Shown here one piece after another: positions 16,570-24,900 of a stretch of DNA of 57,085 bases (positions within the stretch are counted from its first letter, which is position 1; each line of letters begins with the position of its first letter). The translations under genes and the position numbers were made by a program. The notes under the pieces were generated by a model, which saw only the letters and a program-made list of their open reading frames with translations, was not told where the DNA came from and did not search any database. The DNA lies in NCBI GenBank assembly GCA_903928445.1, contig CAIYRB010000122.1, positions 1 through 57,085 on the forward strand, in the 5' to 3' direction. The stretch is from an uncultured Pseudomonadota bacterium. GTDB lineage: Bacteria > Bdellovibrionota_B > Oligoflexia > Oligoflexales > CAIYRB01.

Positions 16570-16914
16570 TAGGCAAACCTGACATTTGTGGAATTAAATG
16601 TCAATCGCGGCGCGCCGTGTTCGGCCTATGGCCAGTCAAAGGCAAGGCACTTCGGCATTCATGATCCCGGCGCCGTCCCGGCCGAGAACCAAACAGGCAA
16701 GCAGCGGCGCAATCGTGTTCAAGGTAGTATGAAGGGGTTTGCGACAACTGAATCAAGCAAACCAAGGAGCCGACGTTCTATTTTGTCAGAAAAATGAGTA
16801 CTTAACACAAATTACAAAATAAAAGTTAAAGATTTAATATAAATATCCCGATGCTCGTCCTGGGAGCCAGGGTTTCCCTGTCATTATATTCAGGAATAAG
16901 CCAGTGAGGGATTT
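16570..16914. other. Intergenic region between HTH-DUF1232 and diiron genes
   Basis: This 345-base stretch contains no convincing gene. Around 16798-16850 it is strongly AT-rich, which suits the promoter of the diiron gene. A small hairpin (CAGGG, three-base loop, CCCTG at 16868-16880) lies in the presumed leader, and a GAGGG ribosome site sits just before the ATG at 16915. Confidence 0.5.
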
Positions 16915-17790
16915 ATGGGAGCATTGCAATTGCAGCCAAGTTTTTATAACTCGACCACCGAAAGTCCTCGCGAAGACATCTTGCACGATTATATGCGGTT
17001 TCTCGATATCCGCAATGGTGGCGTCGATCCAAACAAGGGATTTGTCAACCGCGATGCTTGGCTGAAGGATGCGTCCAGCACTACCGTGAGGCATAGCGGG
17101 CATATTGATCCTGAGCAGTTTAAAAGAAATTTCGTGTCTTTTGCATCGTCGGCGGACCTATCAAAAAAGGCGACGGCCCTATTGGCGTTTACCAAAGTTA
17201 ACGCCGGCGAGGCATACGGCGTTAAGGTCGTAACGACCCACCGCCTAGGGCATCCGCCGACGGGAGAATTGATCGACACACTCGAACGCATTCTCGGCCA
17301 TGAAGAGGTCTATCACACCAAAATCTTAGTCGGTGCAACGGAGCAGTTCGGCCTGGAGGCCCCAACCGATGGGTGGAAGCCCTATTTTCATCTTCGCCTT
17401 TTAATTGGCTCGCTGGCCTATGTACCCAATGCTATTTTTCATCCGATACTTCTGGCATCAGAATATGCTGGGGTATTCGCGTTCAACTGGCTTCTAAACC
17501 GCGTTAGCGAGGTATTTGCTGACGAGCCCGCTCTGAAAGAAACTATGGAGGCACGCTTAGTCGAAATCCTTGTCGACGAGGTCGGCCACATTACATTCAA
17601 CCGGATGATGGTTGGTAAGCTCGGCATGGATATCGCAAAGGCCATGGCACCCCATGTTGCTGATAGCACCACAGGTTTAACCCCTGAATTTCGCGCCCTT
17701 GGATGGACTAAGGAGACGATAAAAGACTTTGACCGCTTTGACTATGCGGCATTGCCTGAGGAGGTCCGCAAGCGGGCCTTTTTTGCGTAA
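16915..17790 (+). CDS. Ferritin-like diiron (AurF-like) protein
   Basis: This 291-residue, mostly helical protein carries a complete six-residue diiron ligand pattern of a four-helix bundle: Glu99 (NAGEAYG), Glu131 and His134 in HEEVYH, Glu183 (ASEYAG), and Glu222 and His225 in DEVGH. That is the arrangement of ferritin-like oxygenases and N-oxygenases such as AurF. The substrate cannot be read from the sequence. A GAGGG ribosome site lies four bases before the ATG. There is no obvious operon partner: the next gene is on the other strand. The last codons lie within an apparent intrinsic terminator. Confidence 0.6.
   Translation: MGALQLQPSFYNSTTESPREDILHDYMRFLDIRNGGVDPNKGFVNRDAWLKDASSTTVRHSGHIDPEQFKRNFVSFASSADLSKKATALLAFTKVNAGEAYGVKVVTTHRLGHPPTGELIDTLERILGHEEVYHTKILVGATEQFGLEAPTDGWKPYFHLRLLIGSLAYVPNAIFHPILLASEYAGVFAFNWLLNRVSEVFADEPALKETMEARLVEILVDEVGHITFNRMMVGKLGMDIAKAMAPHVADSTTGLTPEFRALGWTKETIKDFDRFDYAALPEEVRKRAFFA
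17763..17784 (+). terminator. Intrinsic terminator embedded in coding end
   Basis: GGTCC (17763-17767) and GGGCC (17774-17778) can pair around GCAAGC, followed by six T bases (17779-17784), all before the stop codon at 17788. Transcription of the diiron gene may therefore end within or just past its last codons. Confidence 0.45.
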
Positions 17791-17886
17791 GATTGTCACA
17801 TGCAAGTTGGTCTTTTGGTCAAGGGCGCCCAATGCCGCCGGCTTGCGATCATTGACCTCTGCAGTGAGGTCGGGTGCCTAATCGCC

Positions 17887-19833
17887 TCAATGACCTCTTG
17901 ATCCATCCGCCGCAACACGCAGCTGCCCGGCTTCTTCATGTTGCACAGCAACGGCGCGAGCAAATTTAATTTCAAAACACGTGTTTGGGCTGTCGGTCAC
18001 CACGGCAATCGTCGCCTTGTGTTCATCCAAAATACCCTTGGTGATGGAGAGTCCCAAACCGGTGCCTTCGCCTACACTTTTGGTCGTAAAAAATGGTTCA
18101 AATAGCTTGTCGCGGACACTGTCCGGAATTCCGGGTCCTGAGTCTGTCACCCTTAACACGACAGATTCGGCATCATCAAACAGCGACACTTTTACCCACC
18201 TCTTGGGCTGATCCTTCACTGCATCAATGGCATTGTTGACGAGATTGACGAGCACTTGCTCTATTTCGACTTCATCGCAAAGTATCTGTGCGTTGCCTTT
18301 GCAATCTATTTCCACAGGCGTCGAATGTTGCTTTGATTTTACTTCAATTAAAATGGACGCGTCGTGAATTAATTTCGAGAGTTCAATGACCTTTAATTCA
18401 GGCTTATCACCAGATCTTGAAAACTTTTTAAGGCCATTGACAATGTGAGCAATACGATTGCACGACTTTCTTATCGCTTCAACCTTGGCGGCAAACTTTT
18501 CGGACTGATCAGAAAACTTTGCTAATAGGCTAGCCGCTCCCGAAATGACTGCAAGAGGGTTGTTAATCTCATGAGCAATGCCGGCCGCCATCTCACCGAG
18601 GGAGGCGAGCTTGGCGCTTCTAAGGCTTTTTGCTCTCTCGAACTCTAGATCACGCCTTACTTTTACGTCCTCCGTGATGTCGTTTGAGATGCCGATGAGC
18701 AGGTGTGGCTCACCATTTTGGTCAAAGGTGGGGACCTTGTAAGTCTGCAACAGTCGCTTCCCATTGGGGGTGTCAAGCTCTTCCTCATTGATTTTGACTG
18801 TAGACCTGTTTGTGAACGCTCTGATGTCACTAGACATAAACTCATCAGCTTTGTCTTTCGAATGCAGATCGTAGTCATTTTTTCCAATAAAGTGTTCTTG
18901 TTTTAGCCCGAGGAGCGATTCACCAGCCTTGCTAAAAAGTGAAAATTTCATGTTATTTTTGTAGTCTTTTACAAAAATCAATGACGGAACATTATTGAGA
19001 ACCACTTCCATAAAGGATGAGACCCGCTCCCTTTCAAGCTCCGTCGCTCTCTGAGTGGTCACGTCGAAGTTGACTCCATGCATCATAATCGGCTGACCGG
19101 ATTGGTCCCGAATGACCTTGCCCTTACCAGCAATGAACCTCTTGCCATCAGATTTTGTTTCGATTTCAAAGACGGTATCAAATTCCTTTTTTCCGCTGAT
19201 AGCCTGCGCAAGTTCATGAATCGCTGCTTGCTTTGATTCAGCGCTTAGGGTGCTCTCCCACGCCTGGTAGTGCCCAGAGAAATCGGCTTCCTTAACGTCA
19301 AAAAGCTTGTACATACTCTGGTCCCAGAATAAGGACTGATCAACCGGATTAAATTTCCATACGCCAATTTTTAATGCATCTAGAATAAAGCGGATGTCGC
19401 TCTGGGTATTGAACAGTTCTGTCACATCCGTAAATGTACACGCCACGCGGCGACCCGACGGACCTTCGAAGGGCACCGCATTGATTTTAATCCACCGCTC
19501 GGTGTGATCAGGTAGAGCTAGACCCATGACCACGTCCTTAACGGGAGATCCCGTCTTGAGGGCAATCATGGCGGGATGCTCTTCTCCAGGGAAAGGCGAC
19601 CTGTCGTGCTTCATCGCCTTCCACGACGGGTCCGTTGATGCCCGACCTCGCAGCTGATCTTCGCTCAAGCCGAGTATGGCTAAAGCTGCAGGATTGAAGC
19701 TTTCAATGGCGCCATTTGCATCCTGCAGCACCAAACCTTCCGCCATCGTGTCAAGGATTGTGATGGTTTCAATGTCGCGACCGTTTTGATTGGCGTCATA
19801 CTCACGCACCGTTAAAGCGGTGTCAGCTGCCAT
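17887..19833 (-). CDS. Soluble multi-PAS sensor histidine kinase
   Basis: This 648-residue sensor kinase has no membrane segments. Three PAS-like domains occupy roughly residues 20-140, 140-270 and 275-395; the first contains NTMAEGLVLQ-type PAS sequence and FNPAALAILGLSEDQLRG. The dimerisation/phosphoacceptor box is GEMAAGIAHEINNPLAVISG near residue 420, with the catalytic His in AHEINNPL. The ATPase domain shows VNLVNNAIDAV (N box), DSGPGIP (G1), FEPFFTTK (F) and GTGLGLSI (G2). It should autophosphorylate in response to a cytoplasmic signal or a bound cofactor. No response regulator is adjacent. An AGGA ribosome site lies eight bases before the ATG. Confidence 0.88.
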   Translation of the reverse strand: MAADTALTVREYDANQNGRDIETITILDTMAEGLVLQDANGAIESFNPAALAILGLSEDQLRGRASTDPSWKAMKHDRSPFPGEEHPAMIALKTGSPVKDVVMGLALPDHTERWIKINAVPFEGPSGRRVACTFTDVTELFNTQSDIRFILDALKIGVWKFNPVDQSLFWDQSMYKLFDVKEADFSGHYQAWESTLSAESKQAAIHELAQAISGKKEFDTVFEIETKSDGKRFIAGKGKVIRDQSGQPIMMHGVNFDVTTQRATELERERVSSFMEVVLNNVPSLIFVKDYKNNMKFSLFSKAGESLLGLKQEHFIGKNDYDLHSKDKADEFMSSDIRAFTNRSTVKINEEELDTPNGKRLLQTYKVPTFDQNGEPHLLIGISNDITEDVKVRRDLEFERAKSLRSAKLASLGEMAAGIAHEINNPLAVISGAASLLAKFSDQSEKFAAKVEAIRKSCNRIAHIVNGLKKFSRSGDKPELKVIELSKLIHDASILIEVKSKQHSTPVEIDCKGNAQILCDEVEIEQVLVNLVNNAIDAVKDQPKRWVKVSLFDDAESVVLRVTDSGPGIPDSVRDKLFEPFFTTKSVGEGTGLGLSITKGILDEHKATIAVVTDSPNTCFEIKFARAVAVQHEEAGQLRVAADGSRGH

Positions 19834-20163
19834 AGTAAGGTCCTTTCGATTTTGACAAAGGATACTCAGAGGCTATCGGAAGTTCACATCCACGGGCCTA
19901 GCGACCATATGGCGTCGGGCTGTCCCAGCCCAGCGGAGCCAGTCGTCGAGTCAACTTTTAATTAATAATCTAGGTAGTATACATGCTTTGTCAGAAATCC
20001 CCTACATATATTGGCGCTACTTGTCGGCCAGCTTTACCTCCTTGGTTCGAAGAACCTCAACCCAGCCGCCCTTCATACCGATAGCCTAATAGGCACCGAT
20101 TGCTCACTAGGGTCACAGCGTGGCTGGACGCCAACGGCCTAGAAATACCCTGTATAGTACCAT
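19834..20163. other. Gene-poor stretch upstream of the kinase gene
   Basis: No coding gene is supported here. It must hold the promoter of the leftward kinase gene near its left end. Its right part leads into the relic of an IS91-type transposase. I see no strong repeats or terminators. Confidence 0.4.
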
Positions 20164-20348
20164 CTATTCTGCGAGTACGTCGTGTCGGTTCTCGGGACCG
20201 CGGGCTATGTATTCGATGAGTTTATAGAGTAGGTCGCGGGCATGGGTATTGACGGCCGTGTTGGCATGGAGGCGAAAGCCGTTAACCGAATAGCAGCGCT
20301 TGCCTTTGGCGAGTGGGATTTCCTCCTCGTAGCCAAAGCCGCCGCCGA
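20164..20348 (-). pseudogene. Relic of an IS91-type transposase C-terminus
   Basis: On the minus strand the frame reads GYEEEIPLAKGKRCYSVNGF, then a segment containing RLHANTAVNTHARDLLYKLI and EYIARGP, ending in a TAG at 20164. This resembles the C-terminal region of a different IS91/Y2 transposase subgroup, where a GFSLHA...RRD..LE.LIRY.ARG pattern precedes the final domain. No catalytic HUH region remains, and the copy ends directly behind the binding-protein gene. It is a decayed fragment. Confidence 0.55.
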
Positions 20349-20354
20349 TGCGAT

Positions 20355-21422
20355 TTATTTTTTACGCCAAATAGCGTTGTAAACTTTCTCATAGCTGCGA
20401 TTAAATTCAATTTCACCGCCGCCCAGACTAAGCAGCATCTCTTTATTAACCAAAACTGGCTTAGGAACAAAGCCGCTTGGATTTGCGCCAGCAAAGGCTC
20501 GATTCAGTTCGTCAGCAACTTGCCAGCCTTCCATTGTCAAGGGTTCAGCCACGGTGGCAATCTGCTGCGATTGCTTTGCCTTGATCCGGCCGAGAGCATT
20601 ATAGGAGCCGTCGCCAGCTGCAATATTGATGACGCTCTGACGCTTGGCGTCGATTAAAGGAAAACTCATGCTGTCATAGTAAATATCGTTGATAGCGAGA
20701 CTGTAGGTCCATTCGTCGCCAAAGAGCATCGCCAACCGCGGAACTAGCTTAGGAATGATACTATCGGCCTCAGCAATCGCGACGTTGGCCGTCGTCAGCA
20801 CTTTACATCCGCGAGAACCCTGACAGCGCTCAATGATCTCTTTCATAACCTTGGTTTTGGTGTTCGCGATGGAAAATTGATTATCGGTGAAGATAATCAC
20901 CCCAACATTGCGATTGCTCTTGCGGGCATCTTCCAAAACAAGATCGGCCGCCTTTGTTGCGACAGTCACCGGATCGGTCGATACGTTATAAAATAGGTCA
21001 TCCTTGGGACCAGGAATTTCAGCGGCATGCCAGCCAACCAAGCTGATGTGAGCCTTTTTCGCCAAGGCCATCTCGCTTGGGAAATCTGTCGAACTAAAAC
21101 CGCCCAGCACGATACCGTCAGACCGTTCGGCTATAGCTTGTCTAAGGGCATTCACCATCTCAGTACGACTGCCATGGCTGTCAATAACTTTGAACTTCCA
21201 GCCAAGTATCCGCGCTGCCGATTCAAAACCTCGATACACACCTGCAACGCCACCATTCTTAAAATCCGAGGCGATAAACCACACACTTTTGTCTGGTTGC
21301 CCGACCGGGCCCGAGGTCGGACCATAATCCTCATCGCCCCCAAAGGCCAGAGGTGTAGGTAAGCAAGTTAGGCACAAACTTGCGGCATAGGCTAAAAAGC
21401 TTAACAAGGTGCCTTTTCGCAT
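20355..21422 (-). CDS. Orphan periplasmic sugar-binding-type protein
   Basis: This 355-residue protein has a signal peptide (MRKGTLLSFLAYAASLCLTC region) and a type I periplasmic-binding fold resembling RbsB/Peripla_BP_4: VWFIASDFKNGGVAGVYRGF at the start, DGIVLGGFSSTDFPSEMALA, and a late NEIAGDGSYN-like segment. Such proteins bind sugars, autoinducers or other small ligands for an ABC importer or a sensor kinase. No permease or ATPase gene is nearby. The soluble histidine kinase downstream lacks a periplasmic domain, so they do not form an obvious receptor pair. The ATG at 21422, five bases after GGGGAG, is used in place of the upstream in-frame start at 21467. Confidence 0.7.
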   Translation of the reverse strand: MRKGTLLSFLAYAASLCLTCLPTPLAFGGDEDYGPTSGPVGQPDKSVWFIASDFKNGGVAGVYRGFESAARILGWKFKVIDSHGSRTEMVNALRQAIAERSDGIVLGGFSSTDFPSEMALAKKAHISLVGWHAAEIPGPKDDLFYNVSTDPVTVATKAADLVLEDARKSNRNVGVIIFTDNQFSIANTKTKVMKEIIERCQGSRGCKVLTTANVAIAEADSIIPKLVPRLAMLFGDEWTYSLAINDIYYDSMSFPLIDAKRQSVINIAAGDGSYNALGRIKAKQSQQIATVAEPLTMEGWQVADELNRAFAGANPSGFVPKPVLVNKEMLLSLGGGEIEFNRSYEKVYNAIWRKK

Positions 21423-21947
21423 GGCGTCTCCCCAAAATCGCGGCGCTTTACTAACAATGATACCCAATGTGGCGGGGTTTACATAATGAAGACAACTAAC
21501 TGCATAAGCTGATGCGATGCTCTTGAAAGCTAAGTGGCTTTTTGCAATGCTGCAAACGTCACGGCGCTTAACGAAAGGACACGCCTATGAGCAGTCAATC
21601 CCTAGCCCCTATAGCTCCCTAGTTTCAGCTGACTGTTAGCCTCGCGCGCGGCTCGCATGGGCCGTCACTGACCCCACCTCTAGACCTTTGCAGGTCGCTT
21701 GGGCGAAGTACCCAACCACCGATATTTAAAGATATAATGGCTCCATTTTGGCTCATATCAGCACCTCTAGCAGCGACTGATCGTGACACGCCGGAGCTGG
21801 AATGCAAAGACGCATCACACGAAGTCACGGTAACAAGTTATAATCTGAGAAGAACTCCAAAGATGCATCGCAACCGATATCACCCTTCACTCAGATAGCG
21901 CGAGGCGACTTTCGCCTAGGCGCACTCCCGGGGGAGACTAAGCGCCC
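21423..21947. other. Long leader/promoter region of the NRPS gene
   Basis: This stretch of about 525 bases has no full-length gene. It contains a 12-codon micro-ORF (21587-21622), a hairpin AGGCGA-CTT-TCGCCT at 21903-21917 and a GGGGGAG ribosome site about 11 bases before the NRPS ATG. TATAAT occurs at 21839 but no good -35 partner is seen. The leader is long enough for attenuation control, although nothing proves it. Confidence 0.45.
21587..21622 (+). CDS. Twelve-codon micro-ORF upstream of NRPS
   Basis: ATG AGC AGT CAA TCC CTA GCC CCT ATA GCT CCC TAG encodes MSSQSLAPIAP. An AAAGGA ribosome site lies six bases before the ATG, which is better than chance expectation for such a short frame. 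It may be a leader peptide or the remnant start of a lost gene. No matching partner was seen. Confidence 0.25.
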   Translation: MSSQSLAPIAP

Positions 21948-24900
21948 ATGACGGCCTCTTTCGATCCTTTCGCCGGACCAACCCTGAGCCTGGCCATTCC
22001 GACCACGGAAGCGCAGCGGGAACTGATTGCCGCGGTCGGCTGGAGCGAGGATGCCTCACGCGCCTTTAATCAGCCGTTTATGCTCCGTCTCAGCGGTCCC
22101 TTGGTCACCGCCGCCCTAAGCCAGGCACTGGCTGGTGTCGTCGCTCGGCATCAAGCACTTAGAGCGGTCGTGACTCCAGATGGTGGGACCCTGTGCATCC
22201 TCCATGAAGGCTCGATTCCACTGGTTCACGCAGATGTCAGCCAACTAGCAGGCACGGCACAGACGGAGGCGCTGAGCGCCCTCGTCACAAAAGTGGCTGA
22301 AGACACCTTTGACCTCGTAAGGGGCCCTTTACTGCGAGCGACGTTGGTCTGCTTGGCACCGCAGGAGCACGTCTTAATCTGCTGCAGCCACCACGTGGTC
22401 TGCGATGGATGGTCGATCGGTGTGCTAGTGCGCGACCTAGCTCGACTCTATAGCGCCGCCGTGCACCAGCAGGCGCAAACGCCTAGTCGACCAGGACTCT
22501 ACAGCGATTATGTCCTAAGGGAACTTGAGCGCCAGGCAAGCAGCGACGGTAGGGCTGATGTGGCATTTTGGCGCGCGCTGTATCAGAAGCGAGCGCCGCA
22601 GCTAGAACTACCTTTGGACTTCCCGCGTCCAAAGGTCAAAACCTACCATGCACACCGCCTCGATAGGGCTTTAAACCCTGAGCTGATGCACCAACTGAAA
22701 CTCCTTGCTGGCAGTACTGACTCCAGCTTATTCACGGTGCTACTCGCGGCCTTTGCTGCATGGATCATGCGGCATACCAACCAAGACGAAGTCGTCATTG
22801 GCATCCCATCGGCCGGTCAAGCGATCAACGCTGAGCCGGAGTTGATCGGACATTGCGTCAACCTACTGCCCTTGCTCCTGGGTCTTCAAGACGGCGAGTC
22901 CTTCACCGAACTGCTGCAGCGAACGCGCTCGCGACTCCTCGACGCCCTAGACCACCAGCGATTTACCTACGGCACCTTGCTGAAAAGTCTGGCGCTGCCG
23001 CGCGACGCAGCGCGCAACCCTCTCGTCGCCGTGCTGTTCAATGTCGAAAATGGCATCGATGCCGAAGATCTGGCGTTTACAGGTCTAAGCTCTAGCTGTC
23101 ATAGCATCGCACGAGGTGCGGAAAACTTTGAACTCTTTGTCAGCATCAACCTGGGCCTAAGCGGCGCAACCGTCGAATGCCAATACAACACCGATTTATT
23201 TGCCGCGGCAACGATCGGCGAGAGGCTGGCGAGCTTTGAGCAACTTCTTAGCGACGTCGTCAAGCAGCCGCATCAATCAGTTCGCTTGCTTCAGGTGCTA
23301 ACGCCAGCCAGTCGCGACAAAGTCCTTCGCGGGTGGAATCAGACAGCTTGCGCCAAACCGCAGGCACGCAGCGTGCATGAACTCTTTGAATCACAGGCGC
23401 TTGCCACGCCCAGCAAAGTTGCCGTGACCGCTAAAGGCGGAACGACCAGCCTCACCTACGCCGCACTAAACCGGCAGGCCGACCGACTAGCCCATCACCT
23501 CGTCGCCCGCGGCGTTAATCCTGGATCCATGGTTGGTATTGCTCTAGAGCGGGATACCAATCTGCTGGTCGGACTTCTCGGCATACTCAAAGCTGGGGCG
23601 GCCTATGTCCCCATCGATGCGGGATATCCCAAAGAGCGACTGCAGTGGATTTTTGCAGACACCCTCATGCCGGCGATCGTCACCACGGCCAGGATCGCGG
23701 AGCAGTTGCCGCCAAACCAAGCTAGCGTGATTCGCCTGGATGCTGACCTGCTGCAGCAGACCAGCGGAGGTGGCGACAGCGCACGCCTCTTTCACCCAAG
23801 CGGTGCTGATCTCGCCTATGTCATCTTCACATCGGGATCAACCGGTCGTCCCAAAGGCGTGTTGGTACCACACCACAGCGTGGTCAATTTCCTTCACGGC
23901 ATGCGACAACGGCCTGGTATAACGGCCGCAGACACTCTGCTTGCGGTGACGACCGTGGCCTTCGATATTCATGTGCTAGAGCTGTTTTTGCCACTGATCT
24001 GCGGTGCCACCGTGGCCTTGGCTAGCACCGATGAAGTCAGCGATCCTGAACGCCTAGGAGCGCTTTTAAACCGCGTCAACGCGACGATGCTCCAAGCCAC
24101 TCCAGCCACTTGGCGGATGCTGCTAGCTGCAGGCTGGTCAGGAAAAAAGGGTCTCAAAGGACTCTGCGGTGGTGAACGACTGACCAGCGAATTAGCCGAA
24201 GCCTTACTCACTCGGATCGACGCGCTGTGGAATATGTACGGTCCGACCGAGACGACCGTTTGGTCGACCTGCGGCGAAATCAAGTCCGCTGCCAACCGCA
24301 TCACGATCGGCACGCCGATCGCCAATACCACGGTCTATATCGTCGACGCGCACCTTGAGCCAGTGCCGGTTGGAACCACTGGTGAGCTGATGATCGGCGG
24401 CGACGGGGTCACCCTTGGCTATCTGCATCGCCCCGAGCTAACCGCAGCAGCCTTCATCCGCGATCCCTTCGCCACACGGAGTGACGCTCTAATGTATCGA
24501 ACCGGAGACCTGGCTCGCTTCACCATAGACGGCGAGATCGAGTGCCTCGGTCGCCGTGATCACCAGGTCAAAGTACGTGGCTACCGCATCGAACTCGGTG
24601 ATATCGAAAGCGCGATGATCAGGCACTCGGGGGTCGCCCAAGCGGTCTGCGATGTCCGCCAGGATAAGTCTGGAGATCCTCGCTTAGTCCTTTGGTATGT
24701 CGCCAAGCCGTCGCAACGGCCACCGGCAGCGGCTCTACGTGTCCACCTACAAGAATCTCTGCCAGACTATATGGTGCCACAGCTGTTCATGGCCGTAACG
24801 TCACTACCGCTAACGCCCAATGGCAAAGTCGACCGCAAAGCACTGCCGTCGCCCTTCCAAGATGAACTTGAAGACGCGCAGAGCTACGTCGCACCGGGCA

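Noticed and set aside
16588..16797. 69-residue plus-strand frame between two genes
   Set aside because: There is no ribosome site or family resemblance, and the composition is not coding-like.
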